Assembly (NCBI GenBank): GCA_027575765.1
Contig: JANBPT010000370.1
Location: 1-40,260, forward strand
Origin: Tieghemiomyces parasiticus
Taxonomy: Eukaryota > Kickxellomycota > Dimargaritomycetes > Dimargaritales > Dimargaritaceae
DNA: 40,260 bases
Direction: 5' to 3'
How positions within the stretch are numbered: the stretch's first letter is position 1; every line of letters begins with the position of its first letter. Shown piece by piece: positions 1 to 11,383 of the stretch. The translations under genes were made by a program, and so were the position numbers. The notes under the pieces were generated by a model. That model saw nothing but the letters and a program-made list of their open reading frames with translations. It was not told the DNA's origin and did no database searches.

Positions 1-2
1 TT

Positions 3-80
3 CCCGTGCAGGAAAGTGCCGTCACTGGGGGCACCGAAGAGCCTGGCACGGAATCGTCGGACGGCGTCGACACAACATAA
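3..80 (+). CDS. Possible C-terminal coding tail of a gene entering from the left edge (partial)
   Basis: The frame beginning at base 3 is open for 25 codons and stops at TAA (78-80). It reads as an acidic, Gly/Thr/Ser-rich tail ending ESSDGVDTT. Base composition changes sharply at the stop, from GC-rich upstream to AT-rich downstream, which is what a real gene end looks like here. No domain is visible and the family cannot be recognised. A retrotransposon polyprotein end or an ordinary disordered C-terminus are both possible. The open frame is short enough to be chance. Confidence 0.25.
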   Translation, partial: PVQESAVTGGTEEPGTESSDGVDTT

Positions 81-753
81 TTCCCACCATATATAATGTC
101 AATAACCTCAACACAACATATTGCCAAGTAGACAAAGTGGTCAGGAACCTCCAGGGGACCCAACAAAGTGAGGGCTCCACAAATATGTAAAATACTCATA
201 TTTATTTTGCCCTAAGGTTACTACATATGTCACAGCTTTAACTATGATCCATGGTGAGGGCAAGGAATAAACAATAGGAATCATTTAGGTTGGACCATGC
301 AAGTAACTGGCCCCCAAATTGGTAAGTTAACCAATGTGGTCATTTCAACAACTGCATAGGCAATACATGCATTGATGCCTATCATCCTTCTGCTATCTTA
401 ATTCCTTGCCTGGCCATTCACGCCTTGCCAGTAAGCACAATGGCCAAAACCCTTTACCAACCTTCCATCACTTGTTGAAGTCATTGGATAGAGACTGATA
501 TAGTCCATTGTCAAACTAGTAGTAAATCCGTCTCTTAAATGATTGGTGATTAATTATGCTAAAATAAGGGCAATATCAGGCTGATGAGTGATCTACTTTA
601 ATCACCCACTGTCAATTAATCGTACGGAAGCAAGACCAAAGTTCGCCCAATGAAAAAGGAGGTGAGAAGGATTCATACTAGACTGTGTGGGATAGACCAG
701 TTCCTCAACTCAATTGTTATATTGCGCCCTTTTGTGGGAGAAGTGGATGTTAA
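81..753. other. AT-rich intergenic stretch without a recognisable gene
   Basis: About 670 bp that is clearly more AT-rich than the flanking coding DNA. A short direct repeat with the core acacaacata occurs at about 71-80 and 111-120. No open frame resembling a known protein is seen on either strand. The right part should hold the 3' untranslated region of the minus-strand kinase gene that ends at 754. Termini of a long terminal repeat could not be identified with confidence. Confidence 0.4.
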
Positions 754-1650
754 CTAATCTTCAGTAGGGATACTCTCCAAGGAAGCACTACCGACATCCC
801 GCAGTCCAGTCAGATACATGGCGAAATTACGAAGTCCCGTGCGAAAATCATCTAGCCTAGCAGCATTGGGAGACCAGTAAGAATGACCAAAGTCTATCAA
901 TTTGAAGCGATAGACGGTCTCCTTGAGTGTGTCAAGATTCTCTTTGGAACCGCCCGGCCCGTACTGCTCCCACATCTTCCGAAGCTGAGCAGGTTCTCCC
1001 TCGTAGATTATTAGGAGGGATGACCCGATGAAGTACACATCTCTGCCCACCAGGGCCTGGTTCAGGCTGGTCAAGTCGTCAATGACCCAGGTGATAAGAT
1101 GCCGGCGGAAGGCGGGGATGATGAAGTCAGAGCCAGGTAGAAATCGCTCGAGGTACTTCGGGAATCGGGCGGGGGAGATAGTATAGACTTCCTTGCGGTC
1201 TAGGGCCACCAGGTTGGCGGAATTAGCCTGGAGTAGCATCCCGGCGATTCGGAAGTGGTATTGGTAGGCTGTAGTACTCTTGGCACGGTCCGTTAGAATT
1301 TTCTTCTTTTTCTCTGGTGCATTATCCTCGAACGCCACTCGACCGATTTTGACATCCAAGACGTTGGGGTTGAGGAGACCATACTGAATATTCCCGAGAG
1401 AGATAACGTTCTGAGCGGTCCCGCGGTTTTTATCATTCATTGTCGGGGCGACCGGGGTTTTGCCATAGTACGAGGGCAAGAATCGGGCCAAAGGGTCGTC
1501 CTCGGCCAGGCGTCCGCGAGTTGTCTCGTAAAAATCTATCTCCTTGAAGTCGCACGGCTTGAAGATGCGAGTCCCGTCCAAGCTGACGGTGAAGCCTGGG
1601 TGCCCTGCGGCACCTATAAAAGGTGCGGGAATGATGCCAGGAATCGACAT
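754..1650 (-). CDS. IPMK: Inositol polyphosphate kinase (IPMK/Arg82-like)
   Basis: A single-exon gene of 298 residues. Enzymes of this family phosphorylate soluble inositol phosphates (IP3 to IP5) in the nucleus and cytosol; the yeast member Arg82 also acts in transcriptional control. The family signature PxxxDxKxG is present as PNVLDVKIG (residues 95-103), followed by a basic stretch and HFRIAGMLL. The SSLL motif lies in GSSLLIIYEG (about 209-218). The metal-binding IDF motif is LIDFGHSYW (about 251-259). The length fits the short IPMK/Arg82 class rather than the much longer Kcs1/IP6K proteins. The ATG at 1650 opens the conserved N-terminal segment and no intron is needed. The usual IDFA at the metal site is IDFG here. 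A CCAAT box on the coding strand lies about 170 bp upstream, near 1822. Confidence 0.9.
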   Translation of the reverse strand: MSIPGIIPAPFIGAAGHPGFTVSLDGTRIFKPCDFKEIDFYETTRGRLAEDDPLARFLPSYYGKTPVAPTMNDKNRGTAQNVISLGNIQYGLLNPNVLDVKIGRVAFEDNAPEKKKKILTDRAKSTTAYQYHFRIAGMLLQANSANLVALDRKEVYTISPARFPKYLERFLPGSDFIIPAFRRHLITWVIDDLTSLNQALVGRDVYFIGSSLLIIYEGEPAQLRKMWEQYGPGGSKENLDTLKETVYRFKLIDFGHSYWSPNAARLDDFRTGLRNFAMYLTGLRDVGSASLESIPTED

Positions 1651-4600
1651 TGACGGAGTACGGCGAGCGAGTGGACCTGAAAATCAAAAGCGGTGTTCGT
1701 ATTGTCAGTAGTGATCAAAAGATATTATGAAGGCGAGGCAGGTGCTTGATGCAGGCGATAAGGACTGTGTCAGAATATATATCCGTTCGTCCGACTCTGC
1801 AAACACAAACGCACACTAGCCATTGGCGCAAGGCTGATCAAGTAAATAAAAGAGAAAGAAGGGGAAACGGAGTGAGAGAGATGGATTGAGTCCAAATCTA
1901 GGTCATAAGGCGGATGAGGAAGTACAGTGGCAACGCACATGTGTAGCGCTGCGATAGCGCCGTTACGATGAGTAGGCCCGGTTATAAATAGTAATGTGGA
2001 TAGAATGATAGGGAGCCTGGTCTACCGAAGGGCGGACTCCTGTATCTTTTAGGGTGGACCCTAGTGTCTCTCTGGGGGAACTACCTGGGCGCTACTGTGG
2101 TATCCCATGGGAGGCTTTCCCGCTCCCAACAGCGCCCTGTCATCTGCCGTCCGCAGCCTCTCACTCTCTCCTTGTATCACCCTTCTCTCCGTCTACTCTC
2201 TGCTTCCATCTTCTGGTCTTTGCTTACGCCTTTTAACATAGCTTACCGTCTATTTGTGATATGCCCGAGGGACAGATTGTTATGAAAATGGAATATATTA
2301 ATGAGACGGGGAATAACATCGCTTGGGAAAACGACAGTTAAGAAAATGACGAAGAAAGCGGTAAGGAGATAAAAGGGGGGAAGAAGGAAACAGGGGGCGC
2401 TGGTGTTCCCCATCCTCTTGTCAGCCCATCCTCTGTGGCTGTTGGTTGTGTCACAGCTCGCAGGATGGTGAGTCCTTGGGGAGGCGTCGACTGGGTCAGG
2501 AATAACGGGAATCCAATCCACCGCCACAGTGAGATGCGCTGCTTTTTCCTCGCTCAATAACCAATTGGATAGACCAAAGTACCCATTCCCCTGCCATAAT
2601 GATCGCTGGCCTTTAATGACAACGGCAGCAGAGGGTACCCCGTCAGTTTTTAGTGAATATCGTATGGCCCGGTTCTTATCACCCGCCAGGGCCCGTTAAC
2701 TGAGGGATACCGGCTGAGAAACCGAACACCACACTCCGCCCACATACACAACTATTTTTAACCCTGCCATGCAGTGCGCTCTGGAAGAATTAAAGACAAC
2801 AAGGTCCGGAGAGGGTGAACAGTTGCGCTGCACCATATGGTATAGGTCACCGTTGACGCGCAGAGCACTGGTTGTTCCCAACCCCTTCAATTTTTATCTG
2901 TTTTTATAACGACGATAAGACAGTGACAACATACACCATGGAAAACTGTGGCGGCGGGGATCGGGGGAGTGAAGAAGTACTAGGTAGGGTTGCGGATGGC
3001 TCGAGGAAGTGAACGGGCAACAATAAAGCTGAAGGCTAGTTTAATGGTAACTGTCATTTATTTCCCAGTCGGGTGGGCTAATACTTATATGTGCAGAAGC
3101 GTAGTTATAGGCCGATCAGTGCAAGGCTCAAGTGAGGCGGTGCAGGAGGCATCCGCCGGAGAAGAAAAAGGGGTAAACTTTGGATCAGGAAAATCATAGA
3201 GATAACTAATAAGCTAAAGATAGGAACCAGTCAGTGACGGGACAACCCCCGAATTACCTGAGAGTGTGCGAATCAGCCGGGAAGCTTGAGACAAGTCGGA
3301 AGGCTAATTGATCGGTAGGAGTCGGAATGTAGCGACCACAACCTACTCGAAATATATAGTATTGCCCCCCCCCATCGATCGATGTTTGGCTTACTGCTCA
3401 ATTGACTTTCTCGCCCTGTGCTTCACCTACTCGGTTTCGCTACCCCTCCCATGCGCCAGCGGACTGGATGCTTGTAGCGTGACCGCATCATCGGTACGAT
3501 TCGCAGCTTTGAAGCTCAACACGGTACAATCTATAAAATCGCGACTTTATTCAGCCCAGGGTGACGTGCCTTCGGTACTACCGTTTACTTACAGATCATG
3601 CATGTGCTCTCCAAACATACTGTGCCAGACTAGAGTCTTCGATATTGTTGTATTATTTCCTATACCAAGCAAGACCTCTGCGCCCACCACGCCGACTTTT
3701 ACAATCCTTCTCGTCACATGGGCTCCTGGACCCTCTCCTTATTTCCCATTAAGGGCCCCTGTGACCATGGTTCAGGTCGACAAGTTCTCTCTATTCAAGT
3801 CCGGCCTCGCGATTCTCCAGCGCCCCGCATCAGCCAGGTGCATAGGCGCTCAAACAGAGCAGATCGGTCTTTCTACCTCACCACCAGCTCTAGGAACAGA
3901 TCAAGGTCTAGAGGCCACAGGCTATACTGTTACGCCCCACATCGGTACTACCTTATAAAGACCCTATCCTTAGCCGTGGTTGTCCCGAAGGGAGCCTGCT
4001 GACCCCGATCTGCCACCAGCTTCGTCACCCCCACGCCCAGCGTTTCGAACGCAGCACGTCAGGTTCGGTTGGTTGTAACCTGTGCAATTGTGAAGAATCG
4101 TTATCCTGCCAAAAATGTCCCGGGTCCGGTCGGTACTGGGCTCAGCATCCGCGTTCCTGGCGACCGAGTCGCCTTGCACGCCAAAGCTAGTGACCGCACA
4201 CATCACCGCCCCAGACGTCGCTATAGTCGAAGACTGACGAAATAGTCCGGGGAGCCGGCGGGTTAGACCCCATCAGGGGGCTAACATCCGTTGGGGCTGA
4301 GTTTTGTTTCACGTCCACTGTACATTAAAGCATCACCATTCAACGCTTTTCCATTGGTGGGGCCATCTAATCTGCCATTTTACCTTGATCGGGTGCCGGT
4401 TTTGAAGCTACCAAGAGATTGCAACTCCCGTCATACAATGAGTCGATCAACCCAGTTCAGGTTATCTGTGGCTTAGCCTAGTCAATTATTATACAGTAAC
4501 TGGTGGCATTTTCAATGGCATCGAGGGAAATCGGTGGTTCAATATTGCACGCCAAGGTGAATAGTAGAGTGTATCGGCGTTTAGGATTATAGGCAGCGAC

Positions 4601-4669
4601 TTAAGGCCATACCCCTTCTTGCAAACGAACAGCCTGGTCGGTGCTGCCTCACAAAATTGTACTCGGAGG
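1651..4669. other. About 3 kb with no recognisable gene
   Basis: The left end is the upstream region of the kinase gene. TATAAATAG occurs at 1983-1991 in plus orientation, followed by a pyrimidine-rich stretch (about 2100-2230), yet no convincing plus-strand gene follows. The longest open frame (3308-3958, plus) starts at TTG and resembles nothing known. An ATG at about 3769 opens a short hydrophobic/basic N-terminus, MVQVDKFSLFKSGLAIL, that could be a mitochondrial presequence, but no splice partner could be established. A second frame is open without an ATG at 4003-4245. A run of nine or more C residues lies at about 3365. The right end holds the 3' flank of ARFRP1. Confidence 0.4.
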
Positions 4670-5705
4670 CTACTGGATAACCGGTGGCCGACTCTCACGG
4701 TTAAATTGCAGGCGAGAATAGAGCCATTCAACGGAGTCGCGAACTCCATCGCTAAATGTGTGGAATAAGGGTAGACAAACAGAGGCAGGATAGGGGCATA
4801 CGTGGTGAGACTAACGGGTATTAATCCAACTGCTGTTGTCACATCGATGGACGTCCGTTCGATTAATCAGACTTCCCCGTATGAGCGTAGCAATTGGCCA
4901 TTATCTACTTATCCCCACCCTTAGGCCAGAAAAACTTACCCTGCCAGGGCGGACACAGGCATGACCTTACTCTCGCGGGCCCCAAGGTCGACGGCGATCT
5001 TATTAAACGTCTCCTTAATTTCTTCGACGGGCATAGCCACCGGTAGGTCCTGCTTGTTGGCCAACATTAGTACCGGAACGCCCTCGACCTCGTCACGCAA
5101 CATGACTTTTTCGAAAGTCTGACGGCACTCTTCCAGTCGGGCGCGGTCCGTCGCATCAATCACGAAAATGATGGCGTGCGATTCCGGGTAGTACCGTTCC
5201 CAGATGCTGTGAAGGTCGCGTTGGCCACCCAGGTCCCAAAACTTTATCCGGGAGCGGCCAATATCAATCTTCCCCACTAGATTACAAAGAAAAAGAGGGG
5301 TTTACCAAAAGTAACGCCGGGATTAGAACCAGGTAAGGAGCAGTCGGACTTATCGGTTGGTCATGCCCGCAGTCCCTATCGGACCTTATGGGTAATCATT
5401 ATTAAGTCCACGGCGGTTGGGAAAAGAGCGAAGACCTGTTGGTGGTTGAATTGGCACGAGCCCGACAGCTCCACTGCCCGACCATGGTGGACCCGGGGTG
5501 CCTAGAAGGCCAAGGAGATGGACTTACGGTTCATTCCTACCGTGGGGCCGATCTTGTCAGGGGACAAACCGCGTACACCGGTGTACATGGTCTTGATACG
5601 CTCAAGTAGGGTGGTCTTACCGGCATTATCCAGGCCCAGAATAATGACGTAGAACTCTTCCTGTCGGGTGAGGTACTTATACAGGCCGCTGAGTAGGGAG
5701 TACAT
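4670..5705 (-). CDS. ARFRP1: ARF-related small GTPase ARFRP1 (yeast Arl3 orthologue), three exons
   Basis: I join exons 5705-5528, 5276-4940 and 4751-4670, giving 597 nt and 198 residues; human ARFRP1 has 201. Both introns begin GTAAGT, and both reading-frame junctions restore conserved protein. Visible GTPase motifs are GLDNAGKT (24-31, P-loop), DLGGQ (74-78, switch II), NKQD (133-136) and the SAL guanine-specificity motif (about 168-170). The third exon supplies the family's C-terminal helix, GDGVRDSVEWLY. The N-terminus is Met-Tyr and has no Gly2. This matches known ARFRP1/Arl3 biology: the protein is N-acetylated by NatC and held at the trans-Golgi by Sys1 instead of being myristoylated. 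It acts upstream of Arl1 in recruiting golgins and tethers. It lies tandem with and downstream of SPT16 on the same strand. The short last exon is easy to miss because it lies in a different frame from the surrounding long open frame. Confidence 0.92.
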
Positions 5706-6270
5706 GAAGGGCGGAGATGCAAATGGAACCAGGCGTAAAAGGGTTAAAGTGGTGGGGTGGATGAATTACAAGGCGGCTAGGAGATATTGTAAATTCGGAT
5801 AGCCAGAAGAACGCAGATTGGGATGGTGTACCATAATGAGGGTCACTGGGTAACGCGACGGATATGCCAGCCCTGTGACTATAGGCTGCCGTTATTGTCC
5901 CGAATACGGAGGGGAGGGGAGGTTCAGCGCGGCGAGTAGCTTGGTCTATCCGACAAAGTGCCAGAGTAGGCTAGTGTCAACCTAACATGAGGTCTGATTG
6001 CCCATTGATAATTCCATATCCATCAGTGTAAAGCAGTTGACGGATGGTGGGGAGAGATTTACTACTAAGGCAACACCTAACAGAACAAATTGGACGCCTA
6101 AAGAGACATAATATAACCATGGTAAAAAACATAATCAAAGAATAACCGGCTTAACTAACCGCATAAAGATGACTAGCGAGGACAGTGGTATTGTATGTAT
6201 AGAAAGGGACGCGTACCAAGTAGAGGGGACCCACACACGCCATCCTCAAACTAGAGATGTCGGATGCATA
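5706..6270. other. Intergenic region: ARFRP1 promoter side and SPT16 3' flank
   Basis: A 565-bp spacer between two minus-strand genes. It must hold the ARFRP1 promoter and 5' leader on the left and the SPT16 3' untranslated region on the right. A purine-rich plus strand near 5910-5925 corresponds to a pyrimidine-rich leader on the coding strand. No clear TATA box or coding sequence was recognised. Confidence 0.4.
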
Positions 6271-9200
6271 TTATCGCCGGCTGCGCTTCTTTTGGCGATC
6301 GCCCCGGCCTTCCTCTTCCTCTTCATTTTCACCGTGGAGTTCCCGCTTACGTTCATCATACCGCCTGGCTTTCTCCTCGAGGGCATCCCAGTCCTCGCCA
6401 GACTCCTCACCTTCGCTGGGTGATTCGTCCGACTCGGTGGCCACCGAGGAGAACTCGTCGCTGTCATCGGACTCGGACTCCTCGTCATCGAGCTCGGCGT
6501 CGGATATTTCAAACTCACTCTCGGGTTCCTCTTCCTCGCTGTCCCCGTCGGACCCCTCCTCGTTAAGCAAGAAGCCCCACCCGCCCTCCTCGAAGAAGGC
6601 AGCCGGGTCTTGGTTGACCGTCTTCATAATGGCCGACCAATTCAAGTTGACAGGGCCCTCCGAGAACACCACGTCCATGGAGTCCAGCCACTCCTTGACG
6701 TGGTCCAGCTGAGCCATCGGGATGGTGTTGATGTGGACTGGTGGCTTGCTGAAGTCCTTGTACACAAACACCAGATCGAAGTTCTTGAGGCCGAACTGGA
6801 CGCGCTCCAGGTGCGCAATCTCGACGTCGTTCATGGGGATGACCGTGAAGGGCATATCGGTAAGCTGCACTAGGCACTCGGTGGTAGGCTGCAGCAGCAC
6901 GTTGGAGCGGAACGGGACGCCGTGGAAGCCCAGCTCGCGGAACGGAATGTCCACCTCCAGGTTACCGCCACTCTGCTCGACAATCTTCTCAGCAAACTTG
7001 CGGAACTCGCTGTTGAGCTGAGCGCGGCGGCGACGCTCCTCCTGCTCGGCTTCCAGTTCGTCCTCGTCGCCATAGTGGTACTGGCGGCGGCGACGGTTGC
7101 CCGTCTCGTCAAACTGGGCATCGGAGGCCTCACGGTAGAACTGCACGTCTTTGGTCTTCTTCTTACCAATCAGCATGGGGTTCTTGAGGTGGATGTGCAG
7201 GAGCACAATCAGCTCGTTGTCACAGGGCTGGAAGAAGAGGTGCTGCACATTGGAGAAGAGCACGTCAATGCGCTGGTCGCTCTTGAGTGGGTGCTGGAAC
7301 CGCAGGCCGTTGCTGTGGATCTCCAGCTCGCCGGGCGCGCGCCGGCCACCCAGGTCGGGCCGCGTGAACACGTCCGGCAGGCGGAAGGGTCTGTGACCGC
7401 GCATCTCCACAAGCTTTCCTTGCTCGACAATGTCGGCCATCTCCTTACGCTCGGCTTCCTTCTTGGCCTGGTTCTTCTTCATGTCGGTGATCTGCTGGCA
7501 CACGTTGCTCATGTGGAGCACGTCCGTGCTGCGGAAGCTGATTGACCGCAGAAAATTGGCGCTCACGTCGTCAAACGGTAGATTTTCCTTCTTGCCCACG
7601 ATCTGGCCCGGGGTCACCAGGTTGACGCGCAGCAGGACAAAGTCGCCCTCCTCAGATTTGCTGGCGTTCTTGATGGTGGAGATGTGGAATGGCACGGCCA
7701 TCCCGTAGATGGGCAGAACCACGGTGTCATGCTTGTGGTCCACCACGATCTGCAGGCGCTGCACCTCGCGCGGCAGCTGGGCCTCGCGCTTGTAACTCTC
7801 GAACCGACGTTGCTCGACTTCGTCTTTACCGGGAGCGTCGCTGTCCCGACCAGAGAACCGGGCTAGACCGGCCTCCTGCTTCCGGGCCGCTAGCTCACCC
7901 TGGTGCTCGCGGCGCTTCTGCTCTGCTGATTCCTCCTCACGCTCCTCGCTGCGGAACTTGGACGAGAGGACCGCGGACTGTTTCCCGCTGGCCGGCCGAC
8001 CGGCGCCAGCGCCACTGCGCGTACGCGTTCCGCGGCCGCGTCCGGCGTCGTCGTCATTGCTGATCACGAGCTTGTCCTCCTCATCGTCGTCATCGTCATT
8101 GAAGAAGAACACGGCGTCATTCAGCTGCTTGGGGCAGGTGGTCAGTGCGGTGGCCGGCGACCCAGCCGCGCCTACCACGACGGTGTCAATCAGGGAGAGG
8201 GCGTAGGTTTGGCCCTTGCTGCTAGCGGCCTTGGGGTTCTCAAGGTCTTGGAAGCCAAGGGCCAGGTTGACGGTCATGCCGGCGCGCAGCGGACGAGTGT
8301 TCTTGGCGTTGAGCAAGTAGGCTGACTCACGGAACTCGATCCCGATGGCGAAACCGCAGTTCTTGAGGAAATGTTTCTCCAGCTCGGGCCGGCGGGAGCG
8401 GATATGCTCTACGGCGCGCACGTAGACGTCCTTGGCCGCGGTGCCGTCTAGCAAGACCTCAAGGATGCGGGCCTGTAGCTCAAGTAAAAACTTGTAGTTG
8501 GCCTCTTGCTCAGGCGTGGGGTCGATAAGAAAGGTACGGCCCACGTTGGAGCAGTAAGACTTGTAGCGCACGCCGAACGAGCACACCACCGCGCCAGCGT
8601 GCAAGTTCTCACCGTTGGACATGGCCGAGGTCTTGAGGTCGTACTTGCCGCCGCTCTGGATGATGGGAGCGTAGCACCAATCGGCGACCTCCATGTTGAT
8701 CTATACGAGTGGGTATGGGATGGATGAGGGGCGAGAAACGGCGCCGGGGAAATTTGTTAGAAGGTAATGCGATAGCTCAGAGGGGTGGGGGTGGTGTGGT
8801 AGTCACTCTATCCTGAGCGGGTTGAGGGAATGAGAAGCTGATCGGGTGGAGAGGCACTTACGTCAGCGGGAATTTTGGCGGTCTTTATCACTTTGGGGTC
8901 CCAGAGGCCGCTCTCGGTGGCGTCCGACAACTTCTCGTGGGTAACCTTCTTATCAGCGTCCAGGATGGCGGCCATTTTGTTGCTAAAGTAATTGGACATC
9001 ATGAGCGAAGTGATCTTACAGGCGGTACGGATATTCTTGAGTTCATCGGCGTCCTTGACGGCCAGTACCTCGGCGACAGCCACCGACACGTCCACCTTTT
9101 CGAACTTGGCCTCGTACGGTTTGTATGCGGCCTGCCACTCGTCCATGAACTTGCCGCCCGATTCGTCCTTGGGGAAATGGCCCACACGTTTACCTTCGCC

Positions 9201-9614
9201 GGTGCTGGCCACGATGTCCAGGATGGTCTGGAAGGTACGGGAGTTCTCGGCGTCGTCCTTGGTGCGGCGATATACGTGTAAGGCGACCTTGTCACGGACG
9301 TCGGAGGCCTTCTCCAGCGCCTCCAGTAAAGTGGCCTTGTTGGAGCTAGCCACAAAGTGGTAGGCGGTGGGGGTGATCACAAGCAGGGTGTTGGGTAGTT
9401 CGTAGCTTAGCAGCCAGTTGTGCAGCGCCGTCGACTTTTGGTACGGGTTGCCATCCTCCCCGGCCTGGCCTACGGGGATGAGGATGGCGTCCGCGCCGCG
9501 GTAGAGGTTCTGCGGATCACCTGCGTCACGCGCGGCCTGCCAGTGAGCCAACAGGGCGGCCGCCCGTCGATGAAAGATCTTTGCATCAAACTTAACCGAG
9601 CTGGAACTCGACAT
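6271..9614 (-). CDS. SPT16: FACT complex subunit SPT16, two exons
   Basis: SPT16 is the large subunit of the nuclear histone chaperone FACT, which with Pob3/SSRP1 opens and reassembles nucleosomes during transcription and replication. Exons 9614-8862 and 8700-6271 give 753 + 2430 nt and 1060 residues, close to yeast Spt16 (1035). The intron has GTAAGT at 8861 and a TATAG acceptor at 8702-8701. It splices IPAD to INMEVADWCYAPIIQSGG, inside the aminopeptidase-like domain. Domain order is an N-terminal lobe (about 1-170), catalytically dead M24 peptidase-like domain (about 180-440), Spt16 middle domain (about 530-700), Rtt106-like double-PH domain (about 700-930) and a long Glu/Asp/Ser acidic tail (about 960-1030). 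The protein ends in a basic QKKRSRR, a likely nuclear signal. The start at 9614 (MSSSSSVKFDAKIF) was preferred to an in-frame upstream start because homology begins there. Confidence 0.95.
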
Positions 9615-10529
9615 GGTAGCGGAGCCGTAACGTTGCGCTATAGGGCGTGATCTAGATGTACAGGGGGGGTGAGGGTGATTACAAGCCGGCAATGCGGAGG
9701 GCTAAGGAAACGGCAATGCGTACGGAACTGACGCTGAGGGCGGTGATCCGCAAGACGGAGTTGATACAGGGTCCTGTGGGCTTTTAAAAACAAGAGGCTG
9801 GTGAATGTACCCCGCGTTCGGTCGATCCGGGCTGGCGTGAAATGAAACAGAAGAGTGAATGGCTGGCACGGAAACGAGGAGGAGGAAGAAAGGAGGTGCG
9901 AAAACAGGGAGCTGGTTAGTGCTGGTGTTGATTGGTGTTGTTGACCAGCATCAATGGCTAAAGACGGTGGAGGTGACCGCCCAGTTGGCTGCGGTCGTAG
10001 GCAATCCAGGCGGACGCGGGCTGGAGGTGGGAGCCGTTCACCCGGCGCGTCCTTAACAGACTAAAGGGTGGATACTAGGTTAGCCACCGATCATAACGAC
10101 CCTGGGGTATGGTACATGACTAGCGGACGCGCCCTCGTGTCGCCTAGCGCTTAGCCTTGTGCTTGCGTAAACAAAAGTTAGGGCAGTTCAGCCAGGGTTC
10201 GCTTAGGAGCGGTGCTTGGGCCCTTGAACTCTGCTAAAGTCTTGGCCCCTCATATGGAGAATCCAAGTCCAGCTTAATAGTGGGACGCCGAAACAGATGC
10301 CATGGTGACGGCCGGTCCTGACTACCTGACGATCTTCCCTCCGCTGGATTCCCAAAGAAAATAATCCACCACGCCCCTTTGCTCATTCGCACAGTTCACT
10401 TCTGGGCAGCTTCGTCCCTGCCCTACTGTATTTTAATCTGGACCGATCCCCAGTATCCCCCCATCCCATCCCGTGGCGCATTTCAACGTTGGCCTACCCG
10501 CCACGACTCCGAATCACACACTGTTCGTC
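9615..10529. promoter_or_regulatory. Shared divergent intergenic region of SPT16 and the U1A/U2B''-type gene
   Basis: This 915-bp spacer lies between two head-to-head genes that both act in nuclear gene expression. The plus strand becomes pyrimidine-rich just before the ATG at 10530 (about 10340-10480), as upstream of other genes in the window. No canonical TATA box was found near either start. The small frame at 9859-10056 resembles no known protein and is treated as non-coding. Confidence 0.45.
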
Positions 10530-11152
10530 ATGTCGCTCATAACGCCCAAGGAGACGCTGTACGTCCACAACCTCAACGAGAAGGTCAAGAAGGACGAGCT
10601 GCGCCGTTCACTCTATCAGCTCTTCTCGACCTACGGGCGAATCATCGAGGTGCGGGCCTACCGTAAACCTGGTCTGCGTGGCCAGGCTTTCGTGGCATTC
10701 CGGGACGTCGCCTCGGCCACTGCCGCTCTGCGCAAACTCAACGGATTCAGCTTTTACGACCGGCCACTAGTAAGTACGACCACTGTCGGACTCCGTGACG
10801 AGGACACGGTTGAGGCAGAGGGACCGGTCCGGCCCACCAGGGTTGCTAGGCCCGCCGCACCTCTACTAGGACTGGTAGAACGAGTCGCTTGCAGTTGCTG
10901 AATACCAGCGGTCGCATACAGTCCCGCCCCATAACTCGCCTAACCCATCACCTCTATTCTCCTGCCATCTATATTTACCCAACCAAGGCCATTGAGTACG
11001 CCAAGAGCCGGACCAAGTCGATCCGGAATGATGATGACGACGACGAGGTCGACGACCTCCTCCCTTCGGAACCCCTACCAGCCCCAGTACCTACCTCCTC
11101 AGAACCAGCGGCGGCGACCGCGCCTGCTGATATAGAGAGCGACAGCGAGTAA
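10530..11152 (+). CDS. U1A/U2B''-family spliceosomal RRM protein, two exons
   Basis: Exons 10530-10769 and 10988-11152 give 405 nt and 134 residues. The N-terminus through residue 80 is the first RRM of the U1A/U2B'' family: RNP2 appears as LYVHNL, followed by NEKVKKDELRRSLYQLFSTYG, and RNP1 as RGQAFVAF. The intron (GTAAGT at 10770, AAG acceptor at 10986-10987) joins FYDRPL to AIEYAKSRTKSI, which completes the last RRM strand and helix. The rest is an acidic run of Asp followed by a Pro/Ala/Ser tail. There is no second RRM, so this is the short form, like yeast Msl1 (111 residues), rather than the two-RRM animal proteins. It should bind U2 snRNA stem-loop IV, possibly also U1. An in-frame GTG at 10473 was rejected in favour of the ATG. 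U1A and U2B'' cannot be told apart here. Confidence 0.88.
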
Positions 11153-11217
11153 TGCCTCTTGCTAAGGATCTAGAGGGCGGGGCATATTGAGCGTCGCTTC
11201 CTAACGTTTCCCGTTGA

Positions 11218-11223
11218 AATAAA
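11218..11223 (+). terminator. Candidate polyadenylation signal AATAAA for the RRM gene
   Basis: A canonical AATAAA lies about 65 nt after the stop codon of the U1A/U2B''-type gene. It sits in the short 230-bp convergent spacer shared with VPS52. On the minus strand ATTAAA near 11327 could serve VPS52. Confidence 0.5.
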
Positions 11224-11383
11224 TCTGCTTACAAGATTCGTGCGGGCAGTAAAGTCAGGCGATACCAAGAGCTGGTGAAGTCGACAAGGGTGCGGGTCTT
11301 TTTTGCACCAGGCTATTCAATTACGTTTAATAGAGAACACAGCAGTGGTACACTCGGACTACTCGTCAATTCCACCTCCGTAC

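Noticed and set aside
3308..3958. A 216-codon plus-strand frame in the 3-kb gap
   Set aside because: It begins at TTG, has no recognisable motif and its composition drifts along its length; at most parts of it may be exonic.
6922..7545. A 207-codon plus-strand frame inside SPT16
   Set aside because: Antisense shadow of the SPT16 middle region; hydrophobic Val/Leu-rich composition is the complement of the real codons.
9859..10056. A 65-codon ATG-started frame between SPT16 and the RRM gene
   Set aside because: Low-complexity basic start and no motif; it lies in a divergent promoter region.
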